Assembly: GCA_021234155.1 (NCBI GenBank)
Contig: JAJEKV010000032.1
Location: 7,474,736-7,538,735, forward strand
DNA from: Isoetes taiwanensis
Taxonomy: Eukaryota; Streptophyta; Lycopodiopsida; Isoetales; Isoetaceae
Direction: 5' to 3'
Length of the DNA: 64,000 nucleotides
Shown here: in pieces, positions 22,526 to 33,352 of the stretch
Layout: the number at the start of each line of letters is the position of its first letter
How positions within the stretch are numbered: the first letter of the stretch is position 1
Translations under genes and position numbers: made by a program
Notes under the pieces: generated by a model
What the model saw: the letters and a program-made list of their open reading frames with translations, nothing else
What the model was told of the DNA's origin: nothing
The model's database searches: none

Positions 22526-24020
22526 GCATACAAGTGCACTAATTTTGGATTAGTTTTATTGATCTTTTCCAATGGTTTAAGACCCTTTTTATTTTTAAGC
22601 TTCAAATCATGGCATGCAAGACCTCGAGAGTTCTACTTTAGGGTTGGATTTCGGAGCTCTACTTTAGGGTTCTATTCTGGTTGATCTGGAAGTTATGGAT
22701 ATGGCTTCGAGGAGTTCCATGGCAATGGAGTGGAGGTTTTAGGGCTCCTGGATTGTAGTTCATGTTTTAGAGATTGTAGCCCTTTTGCTTAGCGATGGCT
22801 TGCAGGAGCTCTATGGTAGTTTCGCAATGGCAGGGTCATCTGGCATGGTCTCTACAGGGGAACTATGGAGGGATTGGAAGCAGCAGGCTGTGCGGGAGGT
22901 GGGGATGATCCATTGCGATGTGTATACAAGCTCTGTTTGCCTTGGCTATGGTGGCCACTCAGAATCCTGCCTTCTGCAGAAGAAACAAAGAGCAAAAAAA
23001 GGTAAACATGCACACAACCCACAACTTTTCAACTCCCGAATCTGCTCCTCCTTTCCGCAATGCTGTTCTTCTTCCCATTTGGGCTGCAAAATCCAGCCTC
23101 ATGCAATAGCAGGCCATACATAAATCTGCAGAGGATAATCCGGATGGAAAATTGTGCTGGAAGAATCCCCTTTTGGGCGATCAGGAATGCCCTTTTTGAG
23201 ATCGAAATGTACTCTTCTTTGACTTGAAAACCAATCAGAGGTGAGAACGGAACCCGTGATTTATGAAAAATTTCCTACTTGCAGAGCACTCCCCTGCTTC
23301 GTCTGCCTGCCTTTTCAAGCCTGATACACAACTGGTTCTAATCATAAATTTTTTTCCTGCACAGCCAGATGTAGAGCTCGGATTTATACAACGCTCTTGC
23401 CTACATTTGAAGCTACCCCTCTCTTTCTACCCTCTTTCAGCCTGCTACAGGAGAAAGCGGACTTGTTTGACTTTGAGCTTCCGGCAATTGCCTTACTCCT
23501 CCTCCTTATTTAATCCCCAATTGGGCGGTCCTAATTGATGGTTTTGAAGCCTAATTCATGGACTTCCGGCAGTGGGCTGCCAGAATAGTTGCTAGGATCG
23601 ATTTCCATGGAGCTGGGAATTCTGTAGCCATCTTAGGACAACACCTGCACTTATCAAATGGTATGTCCTTTTTCATCACATTTCAGTATTTCATTCACAG
23701 TTTCAGGACCCTGCATTTGTTGAAAGGATGCAATACAAACAGATTCAATGAGCATTCCTCTATCTAAACAAGACTACGAATTTGGCATCTATTTAAAGGC
23801 TCAAACACAAAACTTACATGCTCCTACATTTTTGCTGACAGCCAAAGTAGTAGAATTCTGCTAAAAATCTAGAAACAATGTTTTGCAACATTGAGCTATC
23901 CGAGAAGAATGTCTTGTGCACAGTAGTTTAACTGCATATTACTTCCAGGCCCCTATCCTGAAAATAATTGCACCAGGTACCACTTCATTGATTCAACGCT
24001 TCAAATGATTCAAAACTAGT
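22526..24020. other. Low-evidence region, possible gene debris
   Basis: Open frames at 22785-23123 and 23558-23767 look protein-like in composition. One has a possible donor after LHLSNG at about 23661. I recognise no family. Otherwise nothing is seen. Confidence 0.25.
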
Positions 24021-24023
24021 CTG

Positions 24024-24271
24024 TTGTGGAATGATACCTTTGATGATGTAGCAGGCACACTTGGGACGAGAAGCAATGATTGGGAAGCTACTTCGGGGCA
24101 AAATAAGGCACAACTTAGATATGGCCAAGTAAAAAGACGCTTCTGCTATCATGTTGAGTCATGCAGACATGGTATGCAATTTTTGGTATCCAGAGGTCAT
24201 GGCTGTCTGATTCCTGACTTCGAAGTATCTCCATATGCTGTTTTAGATGGAACAGAAACATTCATAGATGA
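24024..24271 (+). CDS. Unidentified exon-like coding stretch
   Basis: An open stretch of about 80 codons reads with typical coding composition (DDVAGTLGTRSNDWEA, then RFCYHVESCRHGMQFL, then CLIPDFEVSPYAVLDG and TETFIDE). It ends at a good splice donor (GAG followed by GTACGC). The composition and donor suggest a real exon or gene fragment. I cannot name the family and find no partner exons with confidence. Confidence 0.35.
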
Positions 24272-24849
24272 GGTACGCAAATTTCTAGAATGTTGTTATG
24301 TATTTCAAATCGATTATATTTTAAACCAAAGAATTGTTATATCCATTTGCAGTTTCAAATACACACAGAGCACCTATTCTCTTCATCCAGGCAGTCCTAG
24401 AGTGTAATTGAGGGCATGCATAAACATTTTCATGAATAGATGTTAAATGCTCTAGGTATTTCGTGCATAGAGATTTTCATGAACACTATGCTAAAATTTG
24501 TACCGTGATATTGGCTTTGGCATCCTGTTATAATGCTAGATATTGAAAATTAATTATGACTTTGGCTTCTTGTGTTGAATTACAATCATATACATATTTT
24601 ATAAATGTGATCCTTCAAAAAAAAAATATTTTATGAATGTGGTCATATAAATTATGCTTAAGCTACCAACGAAACATTTGAACTTCTCACCATGTGTTCT
24701 TATGTCATTCCTTAGTCAAATTACAACTAAATCAAAGTTTTGTTTCAACTACGTTTTGCCAAACAAAAATTTAAGTCCTCCTCAGGTTCAATTGCAATAC
24801 TGAAGCTTCTTAGTAAGTATTTATCTATCTATCTATTTAGAGTGATGTA

Positions 24850-25403
24850 GGGCCCAAAGGGCCCAAATGTTTTTTTTAATATAACAATCAACACACAACT
24901 ACCATTAACATTATTAACACAAACCATTGCATTTAACACATTTAAATTAAAATCCTTCTTAAACCCCCTTTGGTTTGGGTGCTTATGGTGCTTATTCACA
25001 CGGGGGGTGACTCCGGGCAACGAGAGCTGTTGGATAGGCATATTCACCCCTTATTCCTTAATCTACACCGTACGTAAAGTTCCTCGTTTGTGGGGTATGC
25101 AAGTACACAAATTGGTATACCGTATAACAACATATGCAAAATACTATAAGATTTTAAGCAAAATACTATATGGTGTTGGTTTTATACGTGGAAAATATAA
25201 TCACAAGGGCTCTCGTGGAAAATATAATCACAAGGGCTCTCGCTGCCCTACGTCACCCCCCGTGTGAATAAGCACCCAAACCAAAGGGGGTTTAAGGGGG
25301 ATTTTAATTTAAATATATTAAACCCAATGGTTGTGTTCATTAATGTTAATGGTAGTTATGTATTGGTTGTTATACCAAAAAAATTTTTGGGCCCTTCGGG
25401 CCC
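24850..25403. mobile_element. Fold-back transposable element, copy 1 (about 554 bp)
   Basis: Two long inverted arms, about 24850-25030 and 25235-25403, start with GGGCCC(A/G)AAGGGCCCAAA. They run through ACTACCATTAACATTA, a segment rich in CCCCCTTTGGTTTGG and CACACGGGGGGTGAC, to GCAACGAGAGC. The middle includes a short direct duplication of GGAAAATATAATCACAAGG. No coding region or clear target duplication was found. Confidence 0.7.
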
Positions 25404-25584
25404 GAAAAGAAACATACGTAAAAACATGTAAAACATGCAAAACATGTAGCAGATATGTGAAATCTAATATTTAACATTATAACAAAAATAAAGGAAATCT
25501 GTAAAGAAGCCTGAATAAGTATAATATTATAGGATAATGTAATTTAATTTGCCTCTTCAACCCGATGTTACCACACCTTATCTT
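25404..25584. other. AT-rich spacer
   Basis: Nothing recognised. Confidence 0.3.
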
Positions 25585-25667
25585 AGGGGATTTAAACCCA
25601 TCATATCCTAGTAGTTTCGCATGCTAGATAACTGCAATTGCTCTTCCACTATGCTACGTTGAAGCCA
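25585..25667 (-). repeat. tRNA-like SINE head
   Basis: On the minus strand TAGCATAGTGGAAGAGC resembles a tRNA D-arm/A box, and GGGTTTAAATCCCC about 45 bases on resembles a T-arm/B box. No complete cloverleaf with matching acceptor stem is formed, so a SINE or tRNA relic is more likely than a functional tRNA. Confidence 0.4.
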
Positions 25668-25728
25668 CCCTTGTTGGAAAACTAACCAGTAAGAATGAAC
25701 TAACTAATCATTTATAATTTACTATGGC

Positions 25729-25860
25729 AATCATATATACAACCAAATGTAGAAGCCATAATAGCCAAGTAGAGTTGTATTTCACATACGCATTAATCAT
25801 ATATACAGCCAAATGTAGAAGCCATAATAGCCAAGTAGAGTTGTATTTCACATACGCATT
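25729..25860 (+). repeat. Perfect-length 66-bp tandem duplication
   Basis: Unit 25729-25794 is repeated at 25795-25860 with a single substitution (ACAACC versus ACAGCC). This is a recent local duplication with no coding meaning. Confidence 0.9.
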
Positions 25861-27470
25861 GCCTTAGATTCCTATCTATTCGCTTGTTTTCCCTTATTGC
25901 TTGTTTTCATCCATTGATTTCCTGCATATTCTCTTACATATTCCCTACGGGGCATTCCAAGCCGTCCACTAAATCACTGATGGGGTCAAACCTACATTTC
26001 CATCTCAGCATAAGATTTCAGAGCCATAGGAAGAAGTCAATATATAGGTCAACGTAGATGGAAATAAGGGGATTTGAACCCCCTGCCAGCATAGGCAACA
26101 CCATAACTTTTGAGATCAAACCTTGAAGAGAAGCCCTCCTTTCTATTCCGGCAAACCTGTTGTGCATGCCATCCTCCTGAACTTGATGTCGGCAAGACAT
26201 CTACCCATCCAATTGCATCTGCTTGGTCCCTGCAAATCGATTAATGCAACAAGGAAAACAGATACAATAACATAAAGCAATGCCAAGTGCACAGAAGTGA
26301 GGCCCCCAAATGCCACTGCCAAATTTCTGGCTCATGAAAACCTTGTGCATTAGTAAGAGTCTGACCTTGTGCTCTGATGGAACCTACTGGCGAGAAGCTT
26401 ATTCCTGGGAGGCCCACTAGGTTTGCCTGTTGCTATTGTCACTGATATGGTTTAAAATATCCAAACCTGTGCTATAAAAAAGCACCGCGGTCATTTGTTA
26501 TCTGCAAATAGAAATCGAACCTGTCTTCCAAATAATTAAAATATGTTGTCCATAATTATTGCCCAAACAAAACTGAGAATTGATATAAATTGAACCTGCC
26601 CTTTGTTAGAAACCCCAATAAACATTTCAACCACCATAGTCATGCCAGACCCGATTATGATACAGTGCAATGCAAGCATGACGATAACACCTCATCGCAC
26701 AGTTCTTGAAGGCTGCAGTTTCTACAAATAGCTCGCAGTTACATACTTCACAAAGCATAATTTTGGAAATGGCAGCATGCGCCAACATCATGCTGTAAAT
26801 AACAAAATTGCTATGAAAATAGGAATGTAGCAAAGACAAGCAGATGGAATTGAGAAAACACAAATCCGCAAATCCTATCCTCTTCTTCCTCAAATCCGGC
26901 GAGCTCTCTGCTCCACCGTATTCACTAAATCAGGTTAAAAAACGTTGATTTCCATTTGAAATTCCGCATGATATTCGAGAAAAAAAAGCTCAAGAAATAA
27001 TCGAAAAAGAGAAATCAAGCTCGGGCATTGATTACCTTTTCTTGTTGGGACTCCAATGCTCTCTATTCGAACCCTTTCAAATCCCAAAGAGCAAACATCC
27101 AAGCAAGTTTAGTTTTGTGTAGGATTTGATGACTATTTGAATAAGCATAAAACCCGCATCCCGCATACACAAGGATCGCCGTTTTGCTTTAGAAAGTCGG
27201 TGCGCCTCAAGAGAACTCGGTCGGTCCACCCAATGTAAGGATAGAACAAACGGAAAACCAAGATCCGGAATTCAGAAAAAAAAAATGGATCAGAGAACCC
27301 TAAAGCATGCCCTCTTTTCCACAAACCCTAAAATAAAGAGAGCTCGATGCTTGCATGTGTTTTTCCGGGGACTAAAAATAATTGGTTTTTTCATGGAGAA
27401 ATATTCAAAGCTAAACCATTGCAAAATCATAGATAATATGGCATTCGAATATGAGAATACGAAGCAGCGC
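25861..27470. other. Intergenic; one T-arm-like motif
   Basis: A minus-strand GGGGGTTCAAATCCCC near 26070-26090 resembles a tRNA T-arm but has no convincing A box at the right distance. No gene is recognised in the remainder. Confidence 0.3.
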
Positions 27471-27474
27471 TTCT

Positions 27475-27585
27475 AGATATACTAATTAGTATGCCTCGCA
27501 CAATACGCCCATCAAATCATATGAAAACCATAGCAAAAACTGTACAAAAATACAAAAAAGACCCCCTGTTATAATGCTACATATT
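27475..27585 (+). repeat. Dispersed repeat ending in CCCTGTTATAATGCTA
   Basis: Inverted relative to the copy at 22411-22525. It abuts the second fold-back element directly. Confidence 0.55.
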
Positions 27586-27915
27586 CACACGGGAGGTTAC
27601 GTAGGGCAGCGAGAGCCCCAAAAATATATTTTCAATACATGTACAAAATTAACACCATTAAGTACATTCTCTCAAACCTTATAGTATTTTGCAAACCTTA
27701 ATATATAGTATACAAAAACTTGTACATGCATACCCCACAAACGAGGATCGCTATGTATGGTCCAGATCTTGGAATAAAGGGCAAATATGCCCATCCGACA
27801 GCTCTCGTTGCCCGGAGTAACCCCCCGTGTGAATATGCACCCAAACCAAAGGGATATGCACCCAAACCAAAGGGGGTTTAAGGGGGATTTTAATTTAAAT
27901 GTGTTAAATGCAGTT
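27585..27915. mobile_element. Fold-back element, copy 2 (inverted and truncated)
   Basis: Begins CACACGGGAGGTTACG, continues GGGCAGCGAGAGC, and closes with GCTCTCGTTGCCCGG, CCCCCGTGTG and the AAACCAAAGGGGG arm. This is the same family as 24850-25403 but in the opposite orientation. The outer left arm is missing, and the string GATATGCACCCAAACCAAAGG shows a short internal duplication. Confidence 0.65.
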
Positions 27916-28359
27916 GTCATATGATGATAAAGAAAAGATTTTTCTAAGTCTAGTCTATTATTTCATGCCATCTTAATAAGTCTTCCACTAGAAACAGGAG
28001 GAGGAATAGAGTATTGCACATGAAACCACATGCATGCTTATCAATCTACTTGATCTCCTCACTCTATGCCTCATACTTCCATCATGACCTCGATTCTACA
28101 TGGTCTACCATATCTCTCTTTCTAGCTCATTATACACTACCTCTAGATCTCTCTTTTTTTCCTACATCTTCAGAATCATATATGCAGAGATACGGAAAGA
28201 GATAACTTCGTTGGTGAATGTTTATATGCAACTATGCTACTACTACTACTTGCTCTTCTCCAAATTTAGAAATAATCACAAATAATACAAAAAGCAAAAA
28301 ATAAATATGAGAAAAATAGAGATTCTCTTATATGATAAAATTATATTTCCTTCTCTTTT
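27916..28359. other. AT-rich 3' flank of the LPPD gene
   Basis: Presumably includes the 3' UTR of the minus-strand gene beginning at 28359. No other signal is seen. Confidence 0.3.
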
Positions 28360-31300
28360 TTAAAGTCCAAGATACTTGTACACACGAGGAACCACTTCTA
28401 CAACAGACCAGCTTAGTGATGCATATTGCAAGAATCGTATTCCTGTGTCTATATTGAAATGCTTCTCATTTGATAATGGTAGGACTGTCTTATTGCCAAC
28501 AATAAAGGCATTGTCTTCTTCTAAAGAAGGAATGTTCTTACACTTGCAAAGTGATGGCATATAATGAGTGGAATGAATTGGCACATGCAATAACTTACAA
28601 AGAGCTGGAAGTACCATTTTTGACATGGTCCTAATTAGCAACTTAGCAATGATAATGATAGGGAAGCCAATCAAAAGTCGGACAATCAATGTGCCACTTT
28701 CAACTCTTGAGAAAAGGCTTAAGGTTGGAATATTATTGTTATGGAATTCTAGATATGTTCTATGTACACCACATATCTGTAAATTGCATTTATAAGTCAA
28801 TAATTTTAAACAAGCTCAAAAGTTTGACATCAACCAAAACATAGGCAGTAGAATATTACCACTCCAAGAACAACACCATTAAATATCGTGTAATGTTGAA
28901 ATCCTGGCGTTTCTCGTTCTGGCCTTGGATACATATGAAGTAGTACTAAAGACATAATACTCGATAACGGAAGTGCTGCCATAGAAAAAATCAAACTCAA
29001 TCAAACAAAGATAAGGTGGTAATTCTTTAGATAGTCACATAAATCTAAGTAAAACTTTTAGGGTTTTCCCTTGCATGTGCATTGGGCTAGTTCATTTGGC
29101 TATTATGTCAGATTGTACTGCCAAGTGGCATGTCGTAAATCTAAGTAAAACTTTTAAGGGTTTTCACTTGCATGTGCATTAGGCTAGTTCATTTGGCTAT
29201 TATGTCAGATTGTACTGCCAAGTGGCATGTCGTAAAACCTCCTCCTCCTCCTCCTCCTCCTCCTCCCCTTCCTCCTCCTCCTCCTCCCGCCTCCCCGGAT
29301 TACAAGGAAGGAAGGAAGGAAGGAAGGAAGTATATTTTAACGTCCCCGGGATTAAAATTACCTAAAGTATGATTTGGAATATAAAGAAAAGTTTATGTGG
29401 TTTGGTGACTACTATGGATAGGTAGGCTTGAACTCGTGTGGTCAAGTCTCCTTATAGGTATATAAGGGATCCCCCCCCCCCCCCCCCCCCAAAAAAAAAA
29501 AAAAAATGGTCTGCTCATACTTAAAGATTGAAATGCATTTGTGCTTATTAAAAAAAAAAAACAAGTCTATACATGTGGAAACAATTCACTGTAATTACTT
29601 CACAATGAAACCTTCTTGGTGATGAAGATAATATAGCAATTCTTAGATAGTTTCTCCCTTAATGAAGTTATGTTAAGGCTTAGATTTTTATGCTTTGTTA
29701 GGAAGGATTATGACTAAGAATATTAAAATTAGCTTAGAGTTGTTAGAAATCACATGCTCTCTTTAGGTTTACGGATTAACCTGGCTTAGATTTTTATGCT
29801 TAGTTAGGAAGGATTATGACTAAGAATATTAAAATTAGCTTAGAGTTGTTAGAAATCACATGCTCTCTTTAGGTTTACGGATTAACCTTTTTTTAATTTA
29901 CTTTTTATAGCACTTCAATCTTAATTATTGAGATCAGTCTTTGACCCTTTGAGCTTTTATGTTTGCACCTTCTCTTTGACTTTATGTCCTTGGATTTAAC
30001 GTTTCTAACGTCCTCACTATTCATCATCAACCTTAACTGTGATTTTGCATTTTCAAAGCTAGCTATTGACATGAAGTTGACCATAACATTTACTTTATCC
30101 TTTCGACCTTTTGATATTCCTCATTGACATTGCGTCTTCCACTTTGATCCTTGACCTTGCACTTTCACCTTTGACATTTCGTCTTTGCCATCTTCAAGCT
30201 TTTAGTCTTTTGATATTTTCCGTTTGCCACATCTTTTGACTTCCTATCCACAAATTTCTATTTCCAAACATTTTTGCCCTCAATCGCTTTTAATTCTTCG
30301 ACCTCTAGTTGGTACACTTTTTATTTTAAGTTTTTCAATATACACTAGAAGGTGTACCTTTGTATGCTTTTTATTATTTAGGAAACACATTTAACCTTTC
30401 CTATTGAATCTTTGAAACAAAATCTCCTTTTTCCAAAAGGTGCATGCTCTTTTCTAATTATTAAAGTAATTTTTAACTTCAATTTTCCTACGTCAACCGA
30501 CTCTAAACATGTCTTGCAAAATGTAACAAGCATAATAGATGAAAAACAATGCATGTGCGCATGCACATGCAAGGTAAATGTAGCTCATGAAAATGATATG
30601 TTCAAGATCTCAGTTTCCTATGTGGTGGAGAGCTTTATGATCCCATGGTGGAAGATTGATAATCTCCATCCCATGTTCTAGAGTAGAGTGATGTTTCTAT
30701 AGCCAATTTCGCGAGGACATGAAGATATCTTAATGTCACATTATAGAGTGGAAGCAAGATAGAGTGCATTTTTCTCAATTAGATCTTAAGCTGAATGGTC
30801 TAGGCACTCTAAGAATTGGATAGGAACTAGGAATACCACGAATCTTTCATTTAAATTGAGATCATGCGCCGGGGCATTCTAAACCTAGCCTAGACCATAG
30901 TGATTAAAGAGCGTTATAACAAATGTAAAGGTTCAAGCACTTACTATTTGCACCATTTGTAATGAAGTTGTCTATATCTTGATCAATATGACACCAAATA
31001 AACAATATAATAGCTCCAATCAACATTCCCCCAATAATATCTACCGGAGTGTGCATTCCGAGGTATATTCTTCCTGCACAATACAAAACATAATGACCTA
31101 TGATATCAAATAATGCAAGATCTGACAACCATATATTTACCAAAAGCAACCAAAACATTTGTTGCAAATACGAAGCATGCAACTAGACATAACAAGGTGC
31201 CATGTTTCCCACCAGATTGGCTAGAAAATTCTCGAAGAAAATACCTAGATGGAAACTGAAAGAATTAATAATGTATAATTGGTTTGAATGAACACTAGGT

Positions 31301-32102
31301 AGTAGAGTAAGCATACATAGAGAGGCACATAGTGTTAATAACATGTGAAGACGGCATGCCATATTCTAGGGTGTATTCTTCATCAACATGAGCAGAAAAG
31401 AGTCTTTTGATGCGTGAAGATTGTGGCCGCGGGGCTGAAACTAAGTCCTGTTAAATGTACAAAAATAAAGATAACCAAATATCCTTGTTCATATTAAAAA
31501 TGATTGGAACGTTGAAATACCTTGATGCAGTTTCCAGTACAGCTACACAATGCCACTAAAAAGGTCATTCTCCTTGCAAATGAGGAATGCCCACTCTAGA
31601 GTGAAGCACAATAATGGAGGTAATTAAACACAAAATCTAACTTTATATGTGATGTTTTGTATTAAAATACGAATATGTACCCAGAAAAGGAGAGGGAGGA
31701 GTGCTGTATAAAATTCCTCAGACAGAAGCAAGGACAAGGAGTTAAACAATACATCCAAAGATTGACATTGGAAACCCTGCAAAGAGATATAGCAACCTTA
31801 TCTTTAGTGGAAAAAAGGGGAGGAGGAGAGAGAGAAAGAAAGAAGGAAGAAAGAAGAAAGAAGAAAGAAGAAAGAAGAAAGAAGAAAGAAGAAAGAAGAA
31901 AGAAGAAAGAAGAAAGAAGAAAGAAGAAAGAACTTACTTGAACGAAGACAACTATATCAGTGCCTGTTTGAACTTGTCGGAGAACCCAGGGCTGAATCCG
32001 AGATCTGATTTTGCTTGTCAGAAGCAAAAATCTAGCAATAAGCAGCCAACCCACAATGGCACTAAGCGAAACAAGCTGCCATATTGGAATGGATTCCGTC
32101 AT
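28360..32102 (-). CDS. LPPD: Lipid phosphate phosphatase delta (sphingoid-phosphate phosphatase), complete
   Basis: Eight exons on the minus strand, 32102-31938, 31776-31681, 31595-31521, 31447-31317, 31244-31141, 31073-30945, 28975-28860 and 28776-28360, join in frame to 410 residues and TAA. It matches plant LPP-delta, an ER multi-span phosphatase of sphingoid long-chain-base 1-phosphates. All three PAP2 motifs are present: KDLVSAPRP (exons 3-4 junction), MPSSH, and GRIYLGMHTPVD. The C-terminus NIDTGIRFLQYASLSWSVVE is family-typical. The start ATG at 32102 gives the family N-terminus (helix SLSAIVGWLLIARFLLL). Every junction is GT-AG and phase-consistent and there is no stop, so the gene appears functional. 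Intron 6 is about 1.97 kb and repeat-filled. Confidence 0.93.
29055..29235 (+). repeat. Tandem duplication (about 97 bp) in LPPD intron 6
   Basis: Two adjacent copies contain GCATGTGCATT(G/A)GGCTAG and CAAGTGGCATGTCGTAAA with few differences. Confidence 0.8.
29239..29330 (+). repeat. (CCT)n then (GGAA)n microsatellites in LPPD intron 6
   Basis: A CCT-repeat run of about 50 bp is followed within 20 bp by a GGAA run of about 28 bp. On the transcribed strand these read AGG and TTCC. Confidence 0.95.
29471..29506 (+). repeat. C20-A16 homopolymer block in LPPD intron 6
   Basis: Twenty C directly followed by sixteen A. On the gene strand this is T16-G20, a G-quadruplex-prone tract. Its length is likely to be unreliable in assembly. 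Confidence 0.9.
29677..29888 (+). repeat. 106-bp tandem duplication in LPPD intron 6
   Basis: Units 29677-29782 and 29783-29888 are nearly identical (one or two substitutions), so the duplication is recent. Confidence 0.9.
31850..31932 (+). repeat. (AAGAAAG)n microsatellite next to LPPD exon 1 donor
   Basis: About 80 bp of a 7-bp purine unit begins only a few bases after the intron-1 donor on the gene strand, where it reads as (CTTTCTT)n. Confidence 0.9.
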
Positions 32103-33352
32103 AGGCCCTTTATGATCCTTTTTCAGATCATATTTTGTGCGCGAAACATGAAAACATGGATAATCCCAGATGAAAAGTGAAGAAAAATGCTGTAGATCAT
32201 GCCTCGCTTCACGCAACAATAAAGCAAATCTGGATAGGCTTCCTTATTCAACAAATCCTTTCTAGAAGCACGAAGCACGATTATAGAAGTAGGGCCTCGG
32301 TGGTAGTGCCAAATCAAAAGCATTATTTTGGCCTAGTGTGGATTATTTTATTGTGTGGCTGAAACATAAGGAACATGGTTTCTTTTGAACCGTTGATCTC
32401 TTATCCAAAGATCTCCATAAGACTTTATATGAATCAATAGGCATATGGGACCGATCAAATTACATAGCAAACTTCTAGGCACGTGAATCAATGCTATATA
32501 TTATTTGAATCATTTCTTTTTGATGCAAGACATGCTTTTTCAAGTCATATGTGAATTATCAAAAGCATTCTTTTCATATATATGGTTTATAAGGATACAT
32601 TGCTTTTATGTCACTAATCCCTAAGCAATGTGATTGGATATGATAAAATATTTATGGGATTTGGTAATGACAATGACCATGGAGTTACTAGTTTGGCAAC
32701 TTGATTAAAGATGTTTAATCCCTTCAAGACTAGCGCGCATTGGACAATTTTATCTGTGGAAGAGGCTTGAAACAAAAGCTACCTTAACTTGTGGATAAGA
32801 TTGTGAAATGTATGAATCGTTTTCTTTTAGCTTTGATGGAAGGTAAGGTGATATGAAAATGGTAATTGACTTTTTCAATTTGCATATTTTGGAACTTTTC
32901 AAAATAGAATGGCTTAGTAGGCATGGTCCAATTGCAAGAGAGTGTAATACATACAAGCCTTTGATGGACACCTTGCCAGTTGAAGTTTGAGCATATGACA
33001 AGCTATTTGACCTTGAGATAGAATTTAAGACAATTGGTTGATGCCGAACCCTTGCTCCTAGAGCTCCTGACTTAGTTACACATACATTTTATACAAACGT
33101 TTTTGTTGCATAGATGGAAGGTACGTTTTTGTTTTTGGTGATAAATCAAGTCATTAAAAAAGGGTACGGGAAAGAAGCAAAGAGCATCTTCTTTAATGTT
33201 TTCGAAATTAAATAAAAGAAGAGGACAAGACCATACAAAGTATAGTTGCTTTTCTTGGGCTTTTCATATCCCATTTATTAGTAATGGTAATCATTTTATT
33301 TTCATAAATTTAAAATCTTCATACTCATAAGGAAAAATGATATATCTATGCT
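32103..33352. other. Spacer between LPPD (5' side) and PME1 (3' side)
   Basis: Contains the LPPD 5' UTR/promoter next to 32102 and the PME1 3' UTR next to 33352. No other gene or repeat terminus is recognised. Confidence 0.35.

Noticed and set aside
25585-25667. Functional tRNA gene
   Set aside because: A- and B-box-like parts are present, but no paired 7-bp acceptor stem or clean anticodon arm could be formed.
26055-26160. Possible functional tRNA on the minus strand (GGGTTCAAATCCCC T-arm)
   Set aside because: No matching acceptor stem or D-arm at the right spacing; at best a SINE or tRNA relic.
29172-29372. Poly-proline protein frame
   Set aside because: Produced by the (CCT)n microsatellite in LPPD intron 6.
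31850-31932. CRISPR-like array
   Set aside because: It is a simple 7-bp microsatellite without spacers, in a eukaryotic intron.
31675-31941. Lys/Glu-rich plus-strand frame with EERRKKK repeats
   Set aside because: It is the (AAGAAAG)n microsatellite and LPPD exon 2 read on the wrong strand.
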